From positions 2,666,001 to 2,730,000 of the forward strand of contig OZ241742.1 of the NCBI GenBank assembly GCA_965200955.1: DNA of 64,000 nt. The letters are read 5' to 3'. Shown here in pieces: positions 35,956 to 45,567 of the stretch. Each line of letters starts with the position of its first letter. Positions within the stretch are counted from its first letter, which is position 1. This DNA comes from Bin80 sp026708685. GTDB lineage: Bacteria > Bacteroidota > Rhodothermia > Rhodothermales > Bin80. The notes beneath the pieces are model-generated. The model was given only the letters and a program-made list of their open reading frames with translations, was not told the DNA's origin and made no database searches. A program made the translations under genes and the position numbers.

Positions 35956-37110
35956 ATGTCTGAAAGTTCTTTCAATCAATTGCACCTACCTGATTTACAG
36001 ATTACTAATTTTAGGTGTATTGACCATCTTTCAATCGGTAAGTTAGGGCGTGTAACCCTCATTGCTGGTCACAACGGAATTGGTAAAACTACAGTTCTTG
36101 AGGCTGTCCGTATCTATGCAGACCGAGGACGATATGATTCTCTCATGGAGCTGCTAGATGAACGAGAAGAATTCGTTACATCATTTAGCGAAAATCAGAA
36201 ACCTGTCGCAATCCCCGACTATGACGCTTTCTTTTTTGATAGAAATGGCAAGATTGGTGATTTTTTTTCTATTGGAACCCTATGTGAACAGGAAAATCTT
36301 AAGATTAAGATCATTGATGCACGAGATCTCCCCGATTTTCAACCAGAACTATTCGTAAATGCTACTACTGAGAACACGTTTAAGGCGTTAAGCATTAACT
36401 ATAAAGGATCTCAGTACATGCTTCCTTGGACTTCCGAGATCGGTGGGTTGTTCCAAAGAAAGTTTTCACATCAGATTCCACCATCACAACGAAGACGCAT
36501 TGCCTTGAGTGTGTCAGATTCAGATATGCCGGACTCAATAAACACTGTATCATTGGGACCAGGACTACCTAAGAATGATATGTTTGCCCGATATTGGGAT
36601 AGAATTGCACTTACGGAAGAAGAGGCCATTGTGTTAGATATGCTTAGGCTCACTGGCCAGCACATTGATCGGATCGCAGTTGTTGGAGATGAACGTAGCC
36701 GTCACAGATCTGGTAGTAGGATTATTGTTAAGCTCTTAGATGATCCACAGCGAGTTTCTCTCAGAAGTTTGGGGGATGGTTTGACTCGTTTATTTGCTAC
36801 TGGGCTCGCCTTAACAGGTAGCCGAAATGGATTTTTTCTTATTGATGAAGTAGAAAATGGGATTCATCATTCTGTCCAATATAGTTTCTGGAAGATGGTC
36901 ATTCAAATTGCTCAAGAATGCAACATTCAGGTATTGGCTACTACACATAGCTTTGAATGTGTCAAAGCATTTGTTATGGCTACCAGTGAAACTCAAGATG
37001 TAGATGGAGTACTTGTTCGTTTGAGTCGAAAAAATGGAGAGCTACATGCTATTGAGTATGATGAAGAGAAGCTCCTACTAGCAAGTGAGTATGATGTTGA
37101 GGTTAGGTAG
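35956..37110 (+). CDS. AAA ATPase of an AAA + TOPRIM-like (PARIS-like layout) module
   Basis: A 384-residue ABC-type AAA ATPase. Walker A is AGHNGIGKTTVLEAV (38-52), the signature region is RSLGDGLTRLFATGLAL, and Walker B is FFLIDEVENGIHH (D297, E298) with the ATTHSFEC switch. It is followed 3 nt later by a DUF3226 gene. ATPase plus small TOPRIM-like protein is the design of PARIS (AriA/AriB) and related abortive systems, in which the ATPase senses a phage product and releases the effector. Assignment to defence is by analogy. Both genes are intact, unlike the AAA/DUF4276 pair at 24-26 kb. Confidence 0.78.
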   Translation: MSESSFNQLHLPDLQITNFRCIDHLSIGKLGRVTLIAGHNGIGKTTVLEAVRIYADRGRYDSLMELLDEREEFVTSFSENQKPVAIPDYDAFFFDRNGKIGDFFSIGTLCEQENLKIKIIDARDLPDFQPELFVNATTENTFKALSINYKGSQYMLPWTSEIGGLFQRKFSHQIPPSQRRRIALSVSDSDMPDSINTVSLGPGLPKNDMFARYWDRIALTEEEAIVLDMLRLTGQHIDRIAVVGDERSRHRSGSRIIVKLLDDPQRVSLRSLGDGLTRLFATGLALTGSRNGFFLIDEVENGIHHSVQYSFWKMVIQIAQECNIQVLATTHSFECVKAFVMATSETQDVDGVLVRLSRKNGELHAIEYDEEKLLLASEYDVEVR

Positions 37111-37113
37111 TCT

Positions 37114-37731
37114 ATGACAAAAAGATTAAGAAAAGTTCTTCTGGTTGAAGGGAATGATGATAAACATGTAGTGCTAAACATATGGAAGAAACTCAACACA
37201 AACCCTCCTCCCTTTGAGATAATAGACTCCAAAGGGATTGAAAAACTACTCAATTTGATAGAAATTGAATTAGCGATTGAAGGTATAGAAGCAGTTGGCA
37301 TTATCGTTGATGCTAATGATGATGCTCACAAGAGATGGAAACAACTGTCCAATCGGATTCATCGTAGCTCCCAAATTCAAATTCCTGATGAGCCTGTACC
37401 GCAAGGCACTATTGTTGCGGAAAAACCTCGCGTAGGTGTTTGGATGATGCCGGATAATAAGTCCTTAGGTGAAATAGAATCATTCATTCACCAGATGATT
37501 CCCAATGATGACAAAATTTGGCCCCGATCTGAACGTTATGTAGCCGAAATTCCAATAGCAGATCGAAAATTTAAACCTCACAAAGAGTTAAAATCTATCA
37601 TACATGCATGGATGGCTGTTCGGGAAACTCCCCGACCAGTCGGGACTGCTATAGGTGCTGGAGATTTGAATCTTGACACACCACTGGTTACTACATTTAA
37701 CCAATGGCTAAACAATCTATTTCTTGAATAA
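37114..37731 (+). CDS. DUF3226 TOPRIM-like partner protein
   Basis: A 205-residue protein. VLLVEGNDDKHVV places the TOPRIM Glu at E12, and VGIIVDANDDAHKRW supplies the acidic DxxD cluster (D66, D69). GEIESFIHQMIP and RKFKPHKELKSIIHAWM follow as in DUF3226. TOPRIM folds of this size act as metal-dependent nucleases or nucleotidyl enzymes; DUF3226 activity is not established. Coupled to the ATPase gene by a 3-nt gap. The likely effector of the module. Confidence 0.75.
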   Translation: MTKRLRKVLLVEGNDDKHVVLNIWKKLNTNPPPFEIIDSKGIEKLLNLIEIELAIEGIEAVGIIVDANDDAHKRWKQLSNRIHRSSQIQIPDEPVPQGTIVAEKPRVGVWMMPDNKSLGEIESFIHQMIPNDDKIWPRSERYVAEIPIADRKFKPHKELKSIIHAWMAVRETPRPVGTAIGAGDLNLDTPLVTTFNQWLNNLFLE

Positions 37732-37953
37732 ATAAGTACTTTAAGTACATCTCAGAGAATTTTCCTCGAGAAAGATAGCACTCAATTGTTAAGAATCAGT
37801 CATTACTCACCCTAATTATGAATCAAACGGTGATCATCTAATGTGTAACTTTTCAGATCAAATAAATGGTATCTGGAATTTGTACTTAAAAATTACTTAT
37901 CTTAGTCATGTTCGTGATTATTTATTATCTTGGTGTTCTACCCTTAATGATAT

Positions 37954-38598
37954 ATGAAATCGTTTTCACAACGTTTTATTATTCCATTGACCTTTGGTCT
38001 ATGTATGGCCGGACCTGTTCTTTCACAGGATGTTGAAGAACTTGAAGCGTTATTCTGGGCTCGAAAGGACAGTGCTCTTACCCGTTTTTCTCAAGCCGAT
38101 GCCGATTTTATGACGGGCATGATTGCCCATCATGCTCAGGCGTTGATCATGTCCGCTTTTGCCGTAACCAATGGTGCGAGCCCTGTCATTCAAACGCTCG
38201 CCGCACGCATCATCAATGCACAAAACGACGAGATTCAGATCATGCAAGAATGGCTTGAGAAGCGTGATCAGCCCGTACCGCATATCATGATTGAAGACAA
38301 TCAACTAATGATTCATGGTGTTGATCATCATCATGACATGCACATGCCTGGCATGCTTTCCTCTGAACAACTGCAAGAACTTGAAGAAGCAAAAAACTCA
38401 GAGTTTGACCGTTTATTTCTTGAATACATGATCATGCATCATGAGGGGGCCGTCCACATGGTCCACGAGCTATTCAATACCGACGGGGCGATCACAGGTG
38501 AATCTACCTACAGATTAGCATCCGACATTCAAGTTGATCAAATTACAGAAATTGATCGCATGAAGTTGATGCTTGAAGAACTTGAAAACTTAAACTAA
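37954..38598 (+). CDS. DUF305 exported metal-binding-type protein
   Basis: A 214-residue protein with a cleavable signal peptide ending VLSQ. The DUF305 ferritin-like helices contain FMTGMIAHHAQALIMS and, near the C-terminus, YMIMHHEGAVHMVHEL. A His/Met-rich stretch (DHHHDMHMPGM, about 126-136) in the middle suggests copper or other soft-metal binding. DUF305 genes often accompany copper-handling or oxidative secreted proteins. The next gene, an LVIVD protein, begins 18 nt later, so they are an operon. Confidence 0.82.
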   Translation: MKSFSQRFIIPLTFGLCMAGPVLSQDVEELEALFWARKDSALTRFSQADADFMTGMIAHHAQALIMSAFAVTNGASPVIQTLAARIINAQNDEIQIMQEWLEKRDQPVPHIMIEDNQLMIHGVDHHHDMHMPGMLSSEQLQELEEAKNSEFDRLFLEYMIMHHEGAVHMVHELFNTDGAITGESTYRLASDIQVDQITEIDRMKLMLEELENLN

Positions 38599-38616
38599 TT
38601 TCAATCTTTTGATCAT

Positions 38617-40467
38617 ATGAATATTCGTACTCTGCTGTGTACTGTATTGATAGTCGCAGGCTTCATTGCCCCCAAATTAGGGCTTGCCCAACAGTCCATG
38701 GTGTTTGATGACCCACGCGTTGGGCTTCAGTCAGGCTTGTTTGATGCCGAAGAGGCCATCTGGAATTTAAATAAGCTGACCACCGTTCCACCTCCCAAAG
38801 ACTTTGTTGGTGCCATCAATAGCGACTTGGCATTCAAAGACCATTATGTCTTCCAAGGCAATTACAATGGAGTTCAGATATGGGATGTGTCTGATCCTGC
38901 ATCACCCGTGATCGCCCGAGAGTACCTTTGCCCAGCTTCTCAAAGTGATGTGTCCGTCTATGAAAATCTCCTGTTCGTCTCAGGAGAAGGACTTGGTGGT
39001 CGATTGGACTGCGGAACGCAAGGGGTTGATGAACGAATCAGTGAAGACCGTTTGAGAGGAATACGAATTTTTGACATTTCGGATGTTCTCAATCCAGAGT
39101 ACATTCACAATGTCCAGACCTGCCGTGGATCACATACCCATTCACTACTCAAAGACCCAGAGGATGATGAGAATATCTATGTGTATGTAGCGGGTTCTGC
39201 ACCTGTACGCCCCGCCGAAGAATTGCCTGGGTGTTCGGGAATGTCCCCAACCGATGATCCCGAAACTGCATTGTTTCGGATTGAAGTGATCAAGGTTCCT
39301 TTGTCCAATCCGAGTGAGGCCGCCATTGTCAATTCACCACGTATATTTGAGGGGCTGACCGCTGCCCCAGTGCATGGACCTACCGATGCCGAAAAGATTG
39401 AATTTGAAGAAGCCAGAGCACGTGGGGACTTTGTTGTATCGATCGGAGCCCGCAATTATATTCTTCCACCCGGTTATGTTGCTCCCATGGTTACAGATTA
39501 CTTTGAGCAGCAAGAGATCACTGATCCTACCGTTGCAGATACCAATGCTTTTCGCGAAGCATTGCCGGGCATGATTTCGGCGATGATGGGGCTTGATGTG
39601 ATTGAGGGGAGAGGGCCCGATCAATGCCATGACATCACCCTTTATCCCGAAATTGGACTCGCTGGTGGTGCATGTGAAGGCTATGGTCTTCTTTTAGATA
39701 TTACCAATCCGATCAATCCTATCCGGATTGATGCCGTTGCCGATAGTAATTTTGCCTATTGGCATTCTGCTACCTTCAGTAACGATGGATCAAAGATTCT
39801 ATTTACAGATGAATGGGGTGGGGGTAGAGGTGCAAAATGCCGCGATTCGGATCCGATGGAGTGGGGGGCTAATGCATACTTCTCTATCGACGAGAACAAT
39901 AAGATGCATTTTGAGAGTTACTATAAATTGCCAGTTCCCCAAACGAAAACGGAAAACTGTGTTGCTCATAACGGCTCATTGATTCCCGTTCCTGGTAGAG
40001 ATATCTTTGTTCAGTCATGGTATCAGGGTGGAATTTCGATTACCGACTGGACGGATCCTGCCAACGTCATGGAAATTGCATATCACGATCGAGGGCCTGT
40101 ATCGGACGAAGAATTAGAAATGGGAGGGAGTTGGTCGGTCTACTGGTACAATGGATACATTTATAATAGCGAGATTGCTCGGGGACTTGATGTCTTTGAA
40201 CTGATTCCAAGCGAATTTCTGACCGAAAATGAAATCGCCGCAGCCAATACCGTTCAGATGGAGTATCTCAATGCACAGAAGCAACCAACGTATCGTTGGC
40301 CTCCATCGTTTGTACTCGCACGTGCCCATGTGGACCAATTTGAACGAAAGGGTACTATGAGTTCTGACGAAATCGCCTCCCTTCGTGCAGAAATTGATGA
40401 GGCTGAACAGCAGGGGAATGAGGAGATCATCTCCCGTATTCAGGATTTAGCCAGTGCATCCGATTAA
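38617..40467 (+). CDS. LVIVD-repeat exported protein
   Basis: 616 residues with a signal peptide (GLAQQ). Beta-propeller-like repeats of the LVIVD type are seen: YNGVQIWDVSDPASPVIARE, IRIFDISDVLNPEYIHNV, GYGLLLDITNPINPIRID and GGISITDWTDPANVMEIAY. Several conserved Cys residues suggest disulfides in the periplasm or outside. The propeller probably binds a ligand or partner; no catalytic motif is recognised. Always paired here with DUF305 just upstream. Confidence 0.78.
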   Translation: MNIRTLLCTVLIVAGFIAPKLGLAQQSMVFDDPRVGLQSGLFDAEEAIWNLNKLTTVPPPKDFVGAINSDLAFKDHYVFQGNYNGVQIWDVSDPASPVIAREYLCPASQSDVSVYENLLFVSGEGLGGRLDCGTQGVDERISEDRLRGIRIFDISDVLNPEYIHNVQTCRGSHTHSLLKDPEDDENIYVYVAGSAPVRPAEELPGCSGMSPTDDPETALFRIEVIKVPLSNPSEAAIVNSPRIFEGLTAAPVHGPTDAEKIEFEEARARGDFVVSIGARNYILPPGYVAPMVTDYFEQQEITDPTVADTNAFREALPGMISAMMGLDVIEGRGPDQCHDITLYPEIGLAGGACEGYGLLLDITNPINPIRIDAVADSNFAYWHSATFSNDGSKILFTDEWGGGRGAKCRDSDPMEWGANAYFSIDENNKMHFESYYKLPVPQTKTENCVAHNGSLIPVPGRDIFVQSWYQGGISITDWTDPANVMEIAYHDRGPVSDEELEMGGSWSVYWYNGYIYNSEIARGLDVFELIPSEFLTENEIAAANTVQMEYLNAQKQPTYRWPPSFVLARAHVDQFERKGTMSSDEIASLRAEIDEAEQQGNEEIISRIQDLASASD

Positions 40468-40568
40468 CGCGATCGTAGAGCAATATTTTTCTCATTGAGA
40501 ATATACGAAGATCATCATGTCTTCTGATAGAGTTTACGATCATTATTTTTATTTAAATCAATAGTAAC

Positions 40569-41819
40569 ATGAACATTGGGCTTGTCGCACGCTTAAGCGT
40601 TATGATGTTTATCCAGTATTTTATCTGGGGAGCATGGGCACCAACTTTAGGGAATTATATGAACTCCATCGGCATTGGAGATCAGATTCCACTCGCCTAC
40701 GCTTTACATCCCATTGCGTGTATCATTGGACCATTTTTTCTTGGAATGGTCGCTGACCGTTTCTTTGATTCCGAAAAATTGTTAGGAATTTTGATGCTCA
40801 TCGCTGGGGCATCTATGTCTGCAATGCCACTTGTAGAAGGCACGAATTTGTTTTTGCCACTTCTAGGCTTGCATGCATTGTGTTACTTTCCTACACTCGG
40901 ATTGACGGCTTCTCTGGCTTTTCATCACATGAAAAATCAGGAAAAAGAGTTTCCTGTAGTGCGGGTCTTTGGAACCATTGGATGGGCAGTCATAGGATTA
41001 TTTATGGGTTATATCCTACAAGATGATGCCTCGTCTACTCCTTTGTATATCGGTGGAGGTGCTGCGTTGTTTTTAGGACTCTATAGTTTTACGCTTCCAT
41101 ATACTCCACCACCATCCAAAGGCCAGACCACTTCGTGGAAACAGATTGCTGGAATTGATGCATTTAATGCTCTCAAGAGCAAATCATTTGTGGTATTTCT
41201 TGCCGCGGCGATGCTCATCTTTATCGCATTTGGAACCTACTTCCCTTATGCACCGCTTTATTTTTCGGCTGTCCATGATGGATTCTTTTCAGGAACAGGA
41301 CTATTTGCCAATCCAAGCGGAGAAATGGCTTGGGGGCAGGTGAGTGAGATCTTCTTTATGTTGGCCATTCCGTTTTTCTTCCGTCGACTAGGCGTGAAGT
41401 GGATGTTACTTCTCGGTATGTTAGCATGGGTGGTGCGGTTTGCAATCTTTGCCGTTGGTGCCAATGCAGGAATGTATTATTTCATTTTGATCGGGATCTT
41501 GATTCATGGCATTTGCTATGATTTCTTTTTCGTTACGGGTCAAATTTACATTGATAAGAAAACGGCTCCTAAAGTACGAGGACAAGTGCAGGGACTTCTA
41601 GTTCTTCTCACTCAGGGGGTAGGCTTCTTACTTGGAACCCAGCTCAGTGGTGCCTACGTCAATACGTTTGGAGCCAATGGGCAGTTGAGTCTCGGCGGGT
41701 GGTTTAATTTTTGGCTCATCTTTGCCGTTGCTACCCTAGTGTTTTCTTTGGCTTTTGTCTTATTATTCAATGATCGAGTTGCAGATCATCAACCATCTGC
41801 TGAAACTCAATCTGACTAA
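40569..41819 (+). CDS. MFS nucleoside/sugar:H+ symporter (NHS family)
   Basis: A 416-residue transporter with about 12 TM helices. The N-terminus MMFIQYFIWGAWAPTLGNYM and PIACIIGPFFLGMVADRFF match the nucleoside:H+ symporter family (NupG/XapB-like). Bacteroidota homologues are also found next to glycoside and 3-keto-sugar genes, so the substrate may be a sugar derivative. It is followed 26 nt later by a DUF1080 hydrolase gene, which supports a role in sugar uptake. Confidence 0.8.
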   Translation: MNIGLVARLSVMMFIQYFIWGAWAPTLGNYMNSIGIGDQIPLAYALHPIACIIGPFFLGMVADRFFDSEKLLGILMLIAGASMSAMPLVEGTNLFLPLLGLHALCYFPTLGLTASLAFHHMKNQEKEFPVVRVFGTIGWAVIGLFMGYILQDDASSTPLYIGGGAALFLGLYSFTLPYTPPPSKGQTTSWKQIAGIDAFNALKSKSFVVFLAAAMLIFIAFGTYFPYAPLYFSAVHDGFFSGTGLFANPSGEMAWGQVSEIFFMLAIPFFFRRLGVKWMLLLGMLAWVVRFAIFAVGANAGMYYFILIGILIHGICYDFFFVTGQIYIDKKTAPKVRGQVQGLLVLLTQGVGFLLGTQLSGAYVNTFGANGQLSLGGWFNFWLIFAVATLVFSLAFVLLFNDRVADHQPSAETQSD

Positions 41820-41845
41820 CTCACTCTCAACAATCAATTTTTAAC

Positions 41846-42571
41846 ATGAATATTTTTCAAGGTTTAATTGCAGTGACTGCTCTCATGTTCTTCTGCATGA
41901 GTTCCAATACATCCGCTCAAGATGTTTCCTCCCAAGACATGGATGATGATCATCATCATATGTCCGATACTTTATGGCATGAACTTGGATCAGATCATTG
42001 GCGACGCTATCAAGGTGAGGGTTTGCCTGAAGCATGGCATACGATGGAGGATGGAACGATTCATTTCACTGGGGAAGGACAAGGTGGTGATATTGTAACG
42101 ATGGACCAGTATGAGAATTTTGAACTGGAGTTGGAATGGAAAATTTCCCCAGGTGGTAATAGTGGCATCATGTTTCGGGTTTCTGAAGAGCATGATGCTC
42201 CCTGGAGAACTGGACCAGAGTACCAGATTCTTGACAATGAAGCCCATCCAGACGGGAAAGAGGGGACGGATCGTCATGCTGGTGCAAACTATGATATGCA
42301 TGCACCATCATCGGATGTAGTGCACCCCGCAGGCGAATGGAATCACGCACGTATCATGGTCAATGGTGCCATGGTGGAGCACTGGCTCAACGGCGAGATG
42401 ATTGTTTCGTATGAATTATGGAGCGATGCATGGAAAGCTGCCATTGCAGAAAGTAAATGGATTGATATGCCAACCTACGGGATGACAAAGGTAGGACATA
42501 TCTGTCTTCAGGATCACAGCGATCCTGTCTGGTTCAGGAATATCCGCATCCGTTCTTTACCCTCATCATGA
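41846..42571 (+). CDS. DUF1080 (3-keto-disaccharide hydrolase) exported protein
   Basis: A 241-residue protein with a signal peptide (NTSAQ) and a His/Asp-rich linker. The lectin-like jelly-roll of DUF1080 is visible: EDGTIHFTGEGQGGDIVT, FELELEWKISPGGNSGIMFRV, GPEYQILDNEAHPD and GHICLQDHSDPVWFRNIRIR. Members cleave 3-keto-glycosides produced by oxidation of disaccharides. With the PQQ dehydrogenase and lactonase next door it suggests oxidative sugar degradation in the periplasm. Confidence 0.85.
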   Translation: MNIFQGLIAVTALMFFCMSSNTSAQDVSSQDMDDDHHHMSDTLWHELGSDHWRRYQGEGLPEAWHTMEDGTIHFTGEGQGGDIVTMDQYENFELELEWKISPGGNSGIMFRVSEEHDAPWRTGPEYQILDNEAHPDGKEGTDRHAGANYDMHAPSSDVVHPAGEWNHARIMVNGAMVEHWLNGEMIVSYELWSDAWKAAIAESKWIDMPTYGMTKVGHICLQDHSDPVWFRNIRIRSLPSS

Positions 42572-42634
42572 GGATGATTGTCATGAATGAATCGGACTAG
42601 TGCTTAGATCATGATGGGATTAGATATTCATCCT

Positions 42635-44794
42635 TCATTCTGGGCGGCTTTTATCTGGTAGTGCATACGCTAGATAGGAGTCGCCCGATTTTGTTCCCAT
42701 TTTACCCCCGCCAGCCGCAATCACCACAAATTGTCTGCCGTCTACTTCATACGTAGCCGGGGTTGCATAGCCTCCCGCTGGTAGCTGAGTTTCCCAGAGT
42801 ATTTGTCCAGTATCTTTATCAAATGCTCGAAACTGCTCATCTTTTGTGGCAGCGATAAAAATTAGTCCACCTGCGGTAACGACGGGGCCACCATAGTTTT
42901 CTGTACCCGTTGGTGGTACTCCTCTTTTAGTCAATTCTGGAAATTCTCCCAAGGGCACAGACCATGCAATGCTACCAGTATTGAGGTTAATGGCATTCAG
43001 GGTGCCCCAGGGTGGTTTGACTGCGGGGTAGCCATCCTGATCCAGAAATCTATTGTAACCGGTATGACCATAGGGCGAACCTGCAAAGGAAGTGCTCAAA
43101 TCCAAATCAGAATCCTGATTATGATTCGTTGCGATACTATTCTCTTGTTCAAAGAGAAAATTCGTAATGGAGGACACCTCATCTGATTGTAGAAAACCAA
43201 ACGAAGGCATAAAACCAATCCCATGAGTCATCAGGTGGTCCACTTCTTCTTTGGACATTCGCGATTGAAGATCCAACAAGGCGGGTGGATCACCACCAAT
43301 AGATCCTTCCCGTTCCAGCCCATGACATCCAGCACAATAGCGTTGATATAACCCTTGCCCACTCGTTGCTCCATCAGGATTTAAGGGAACCATCGTCAGA
43401 ATCCATGGCATTTCATTGCTATTGACATAGAGCATGCCGGTTGTCGGATCATGTGCTGCACCTCCCCATTCGGCTCCTCCATCAAAGCCAGGGAAGATCA
43501 TGGTCCCTTCAGTACTTGGGGGGACAAATTGACCATTGGAACGAATTTGTCGAAAATGCTTCAATACATGATCACGGGATTCAGGAGAAATATCTGTAAT
43601 ATCTTCTTCATCAAACCGTTGACGAGAGAAGGGAGGAGGGTTGATTGGAATAGGCTGATTGGGCCATGCTTGCTCTCCTTGTAAATCAGAGGTAGGGAAG
43701 CTATGCTCTTCAACTGGAAATAAAGGTTGGCCCGTTGCACGGTCAAGTAAAAACACATGGCCGCTTTTCGTCACTTGAGCTAAGGCATTGATTTTCAAAC
43801 CATCATGAATCACAGTGGTCAAGTTGGGTGGGGCGGGTAAATCTCGATCCCATAAATCATGGCGTACCGTCTGGTAGTGCCATTTTCGCTCGCCAGTCAA
43901 GGCATCCAATGCTAGAACCGAGTTTGCAAACAGATTTTCGCCAACTCGATTGCCTCCCCAAAAATCAAATGCCGCAGATCCAGTTGGTATAAAGACCGTT
44001 CCACTTTGCTGATCAAGGCTCATTCCGCTCCATGCGTTTGCACCTTCAATAGATTGATAGGCATATTCGGGCCATGTATCATGCCCAAATTCACCCGGTT
44101 GTGGAATCGTATGAAAGATCCACTTGATCTCACCCGTTCGTACATCATAGGCTCTAATATGACCGGGTGCTGATCGGATACCTTCGGATAAAGATGTTCC
44201 CTGAATCAGCAGATGTTGATAGATGATTCCCGGTGTACGGGCGGAAACGGACAATCCAGTTACATCTCGGCCTAATCCATCACGTAAATTAACAGTGCCG
44301 TCATTACCAAAAGAAGAAATCAACTGACCGGTTTGTGCATGGAGTGCAAATAGTTTGGATCCCGCAGAAAATAGAATTCTTGATTCATACTCTTGATTTC
44401 CTTTCCAAAAGGTTACACCGCGATTGATTCCTGGGCCTTCCGATACGGCTCCAGCATCAAAGGGATCAAATCGCCAAATCTCATCCCCTGTGGATGCATT
44501 GAGTGCAATCGCATTTAATCCAGCAGTTGTAGCATATAGAGTTGAGCCAACGATGATGGGGTTGCACTGAATCTGCGATCGCCCACTTGGATCTGCATCA
44601 CCAGAACGATAACTCCATGCAAGCGATAGATCGTCTATATTGCCCCTATGGATCTGACTCAATGTTGAATATTGACTACTGGATGCATCGCCAAGATAAA
44701 CTGACCATTGTTCATAGGATTCCATTGGATCCGTGGATATCTGGGTACATCCAATCAGTGCAATCCATATCAGCATTAGGTACATGCCCTTCAT
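42635..44794 (-). CDS. PQQ-dependent sugar dehydrogenase with internal cytochrome c domain (lipoprotein)
   Basis: A 719-residue periplasmic quinoprotein anchored by a lipobox (ALIGC). An eight-bladed PQQ propeller is split by an inserted haem domain with the motif CAGCH (C487-H491) and a candidate Met ligand in FMPSFG. W-motif blades include NASTGDEIWRFDP, DVRTGEIKWIFHT and DKDTGQILWETQL. It resembles membrane glucose/sorbitol dehydrogenases lacking the N-terminal TM region. Electrons could pass from PQQ to the fused haem and on to the small cytochrome c at 46602. It is convergent with the DUF1080 gene, 63 nt apart. Confidence 0.85.
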   Translation of the reverse strand: MKGMYLMLIWIALIGCTQISTDPMESYEQWSVYLGDASSSQYSTLSQIHRGNIDDLSLAWSYRSGDADPSGRSQIQCNPIIVGSTLYATTAGLNAIALNASTGDEIWRFDPFDAGAVSEGPGINRGVTFWKGNQEYESRILFSAGSKLFALHAQTGQLISSFGNDGTVNLRDGLGRDVTGLSVSARTPGIIYQHLLIQGTSLSEGIRSAPGHIRAYDVRTGEIKWIFHTIPQPGEFGHDTWPEYAYQSIEGANAWSGMSLDQQSGTVFIPTGSAAFDFWGGNRVGENLFANSVLALDALTGERKWHYQTVRHDLWDRDLPAPPNLTTVIHDGLKINALAQVTKSGHVFLLDRATGQPLFPVEEHSFPTSDLQGEQAWPNQPIPINPPPFSRQRFDEEDITDISPESRDHVLKHFRQIRSNGQFVPPSTEGTMIFPGFDGGAEWGGAAHDPTTGMLYVNSNEMPWILTMVPLNPDGATSGQGLYQRYCAGCHGLEREGSIGGDPPALLDLQSRMSKEEVDHLMTHGIGFMPSFGFLQSDEVSSITNFLFEQENSIATNHNQDSDLDLSTSFAGSPYGHTGYNRFLDQDGYPAVKPPWGTLNAINLNTGSIAWSVPLGEFPELTKRGVPPTGTENYGGPVVTAGGLIFIAATKDEQFRAFDKDTGQILWETQLPAGGYATPATYEVDGRQFVVIAAGGGKMGTKSGDSYLAYALPDKSRPE

Positions 44795-44824
44795 TCACCG
44801 ATTTCATAAGATAGCATGTAGATG

Positions 44825-45493
44825 CTATAGTGTATTCAAAGAAAATAATTCCCTCAGATACAATTCAATGTCCCTGATTGAGTGAAATACTCTGTGTGCT
44901 CCAACATGCTCAAGAACATCGTATGAAAATGTAGTGGCTACGCCAAAGGTATGACATCCAGCTTCCATAGCACTCTGTATTCCATATTGAGAATCTTCAA
45001 TGACCAAACATTCAAGGGGGGCAAATCCCAGACCATCAGCACCTTTGATGTAAGGCTCTGGATCAGGTTTAGGGTAGGTTACATCTTCTACGGTAACAAT
45101 CGATGAAAAATAAGAGATCAAGCCAAGATTTCTAAATGCTCTTTGTTGATCCGATTTCGTTGCAGATGTTACGAGTCCTAATGGGAGTCCTTGATCATTG
45201 ACATATTGTAGCAGATCCATTGCTCCGTCCATCAATTGAAGTTCATCGGCTAAGGAGGCAAATACAGAATGTTTGGCTGCAATGAGCTTTTCAACGGTGG
45301 CGGAACCCGTCCCAAAATGTCTGGAGATGTATTCGTAGACCCTTGTTTCGGTCCACCCTTTAAAGGTTGGAGTCACAGTTTTGGGAACATCTAATCCATA
45401 CTGTTGGCATACGATTTCTTGTGCTTTTTCATGGATCGGCTCAGAGTTCACTAAAACGCCATCCATATCAAAAAGTATAGCCTTAGGAACCAA
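44825..45493 (-). CDS. HAD-family sugar phosphatase / phosphoglucomutase-like
   Basis: A 222-residue HAD hydrolase, subfamily I. Motif I is FDMDGVLVNSEP (D9, D11), motif II LVTSATKSD, motif III YPKPDPEPY and motif IV VIEDSQYGI. The helical cap matches beta-phosphoglucomutase/2-deoxyglucose-6-phosphatase types. The substrate is unresolved; the sugar-oxidation neighbours suggest a sugar phosphate. Cytoplasmic, no signal peptide. Confidence 0.85.
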   Translation of the reverse strand: MVPKAILFDMDGVLVNSEPIHEKAQEIVCQQYGLDVPKTVTPTFKGWTETRVYEYISRHFGTGSATVEKLIAAKHSVFASLADELQLMDGAMDLLQYVNDQGLPLGLVTSATKSDQQRAFRNLGLISYFSSIVTVEDVTYPKPDPEPYIKGADGLGFAPLECLVIEDSQYGIQSAMEAGCHTFGVATTFSYDVLEHVGAHRVFHSIRDIELYLRELFSLNTL

Positions 45494-45567
45494 TATATCT
45501 ATATCCTCCTGAATTTGATGGTGATCACTTGTAAAGGAAACAAATCAAAGTAAGGATCCTGTATTGA

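Noticed and set aside
35956..37731. Direct naming as PARIS (AriA/AriB)
   Set aside because: The partner resembles DUF3226, not the DUF4435 protein of PARIS; only the layout is shared.
42561..42573. Palindrome CCTCAT-C-ATGAGG over the DUF1080 stop codon as a terminator
   Set aside because: Short stem inside the coding end and no T tract, so it is not convincing as a terminator.
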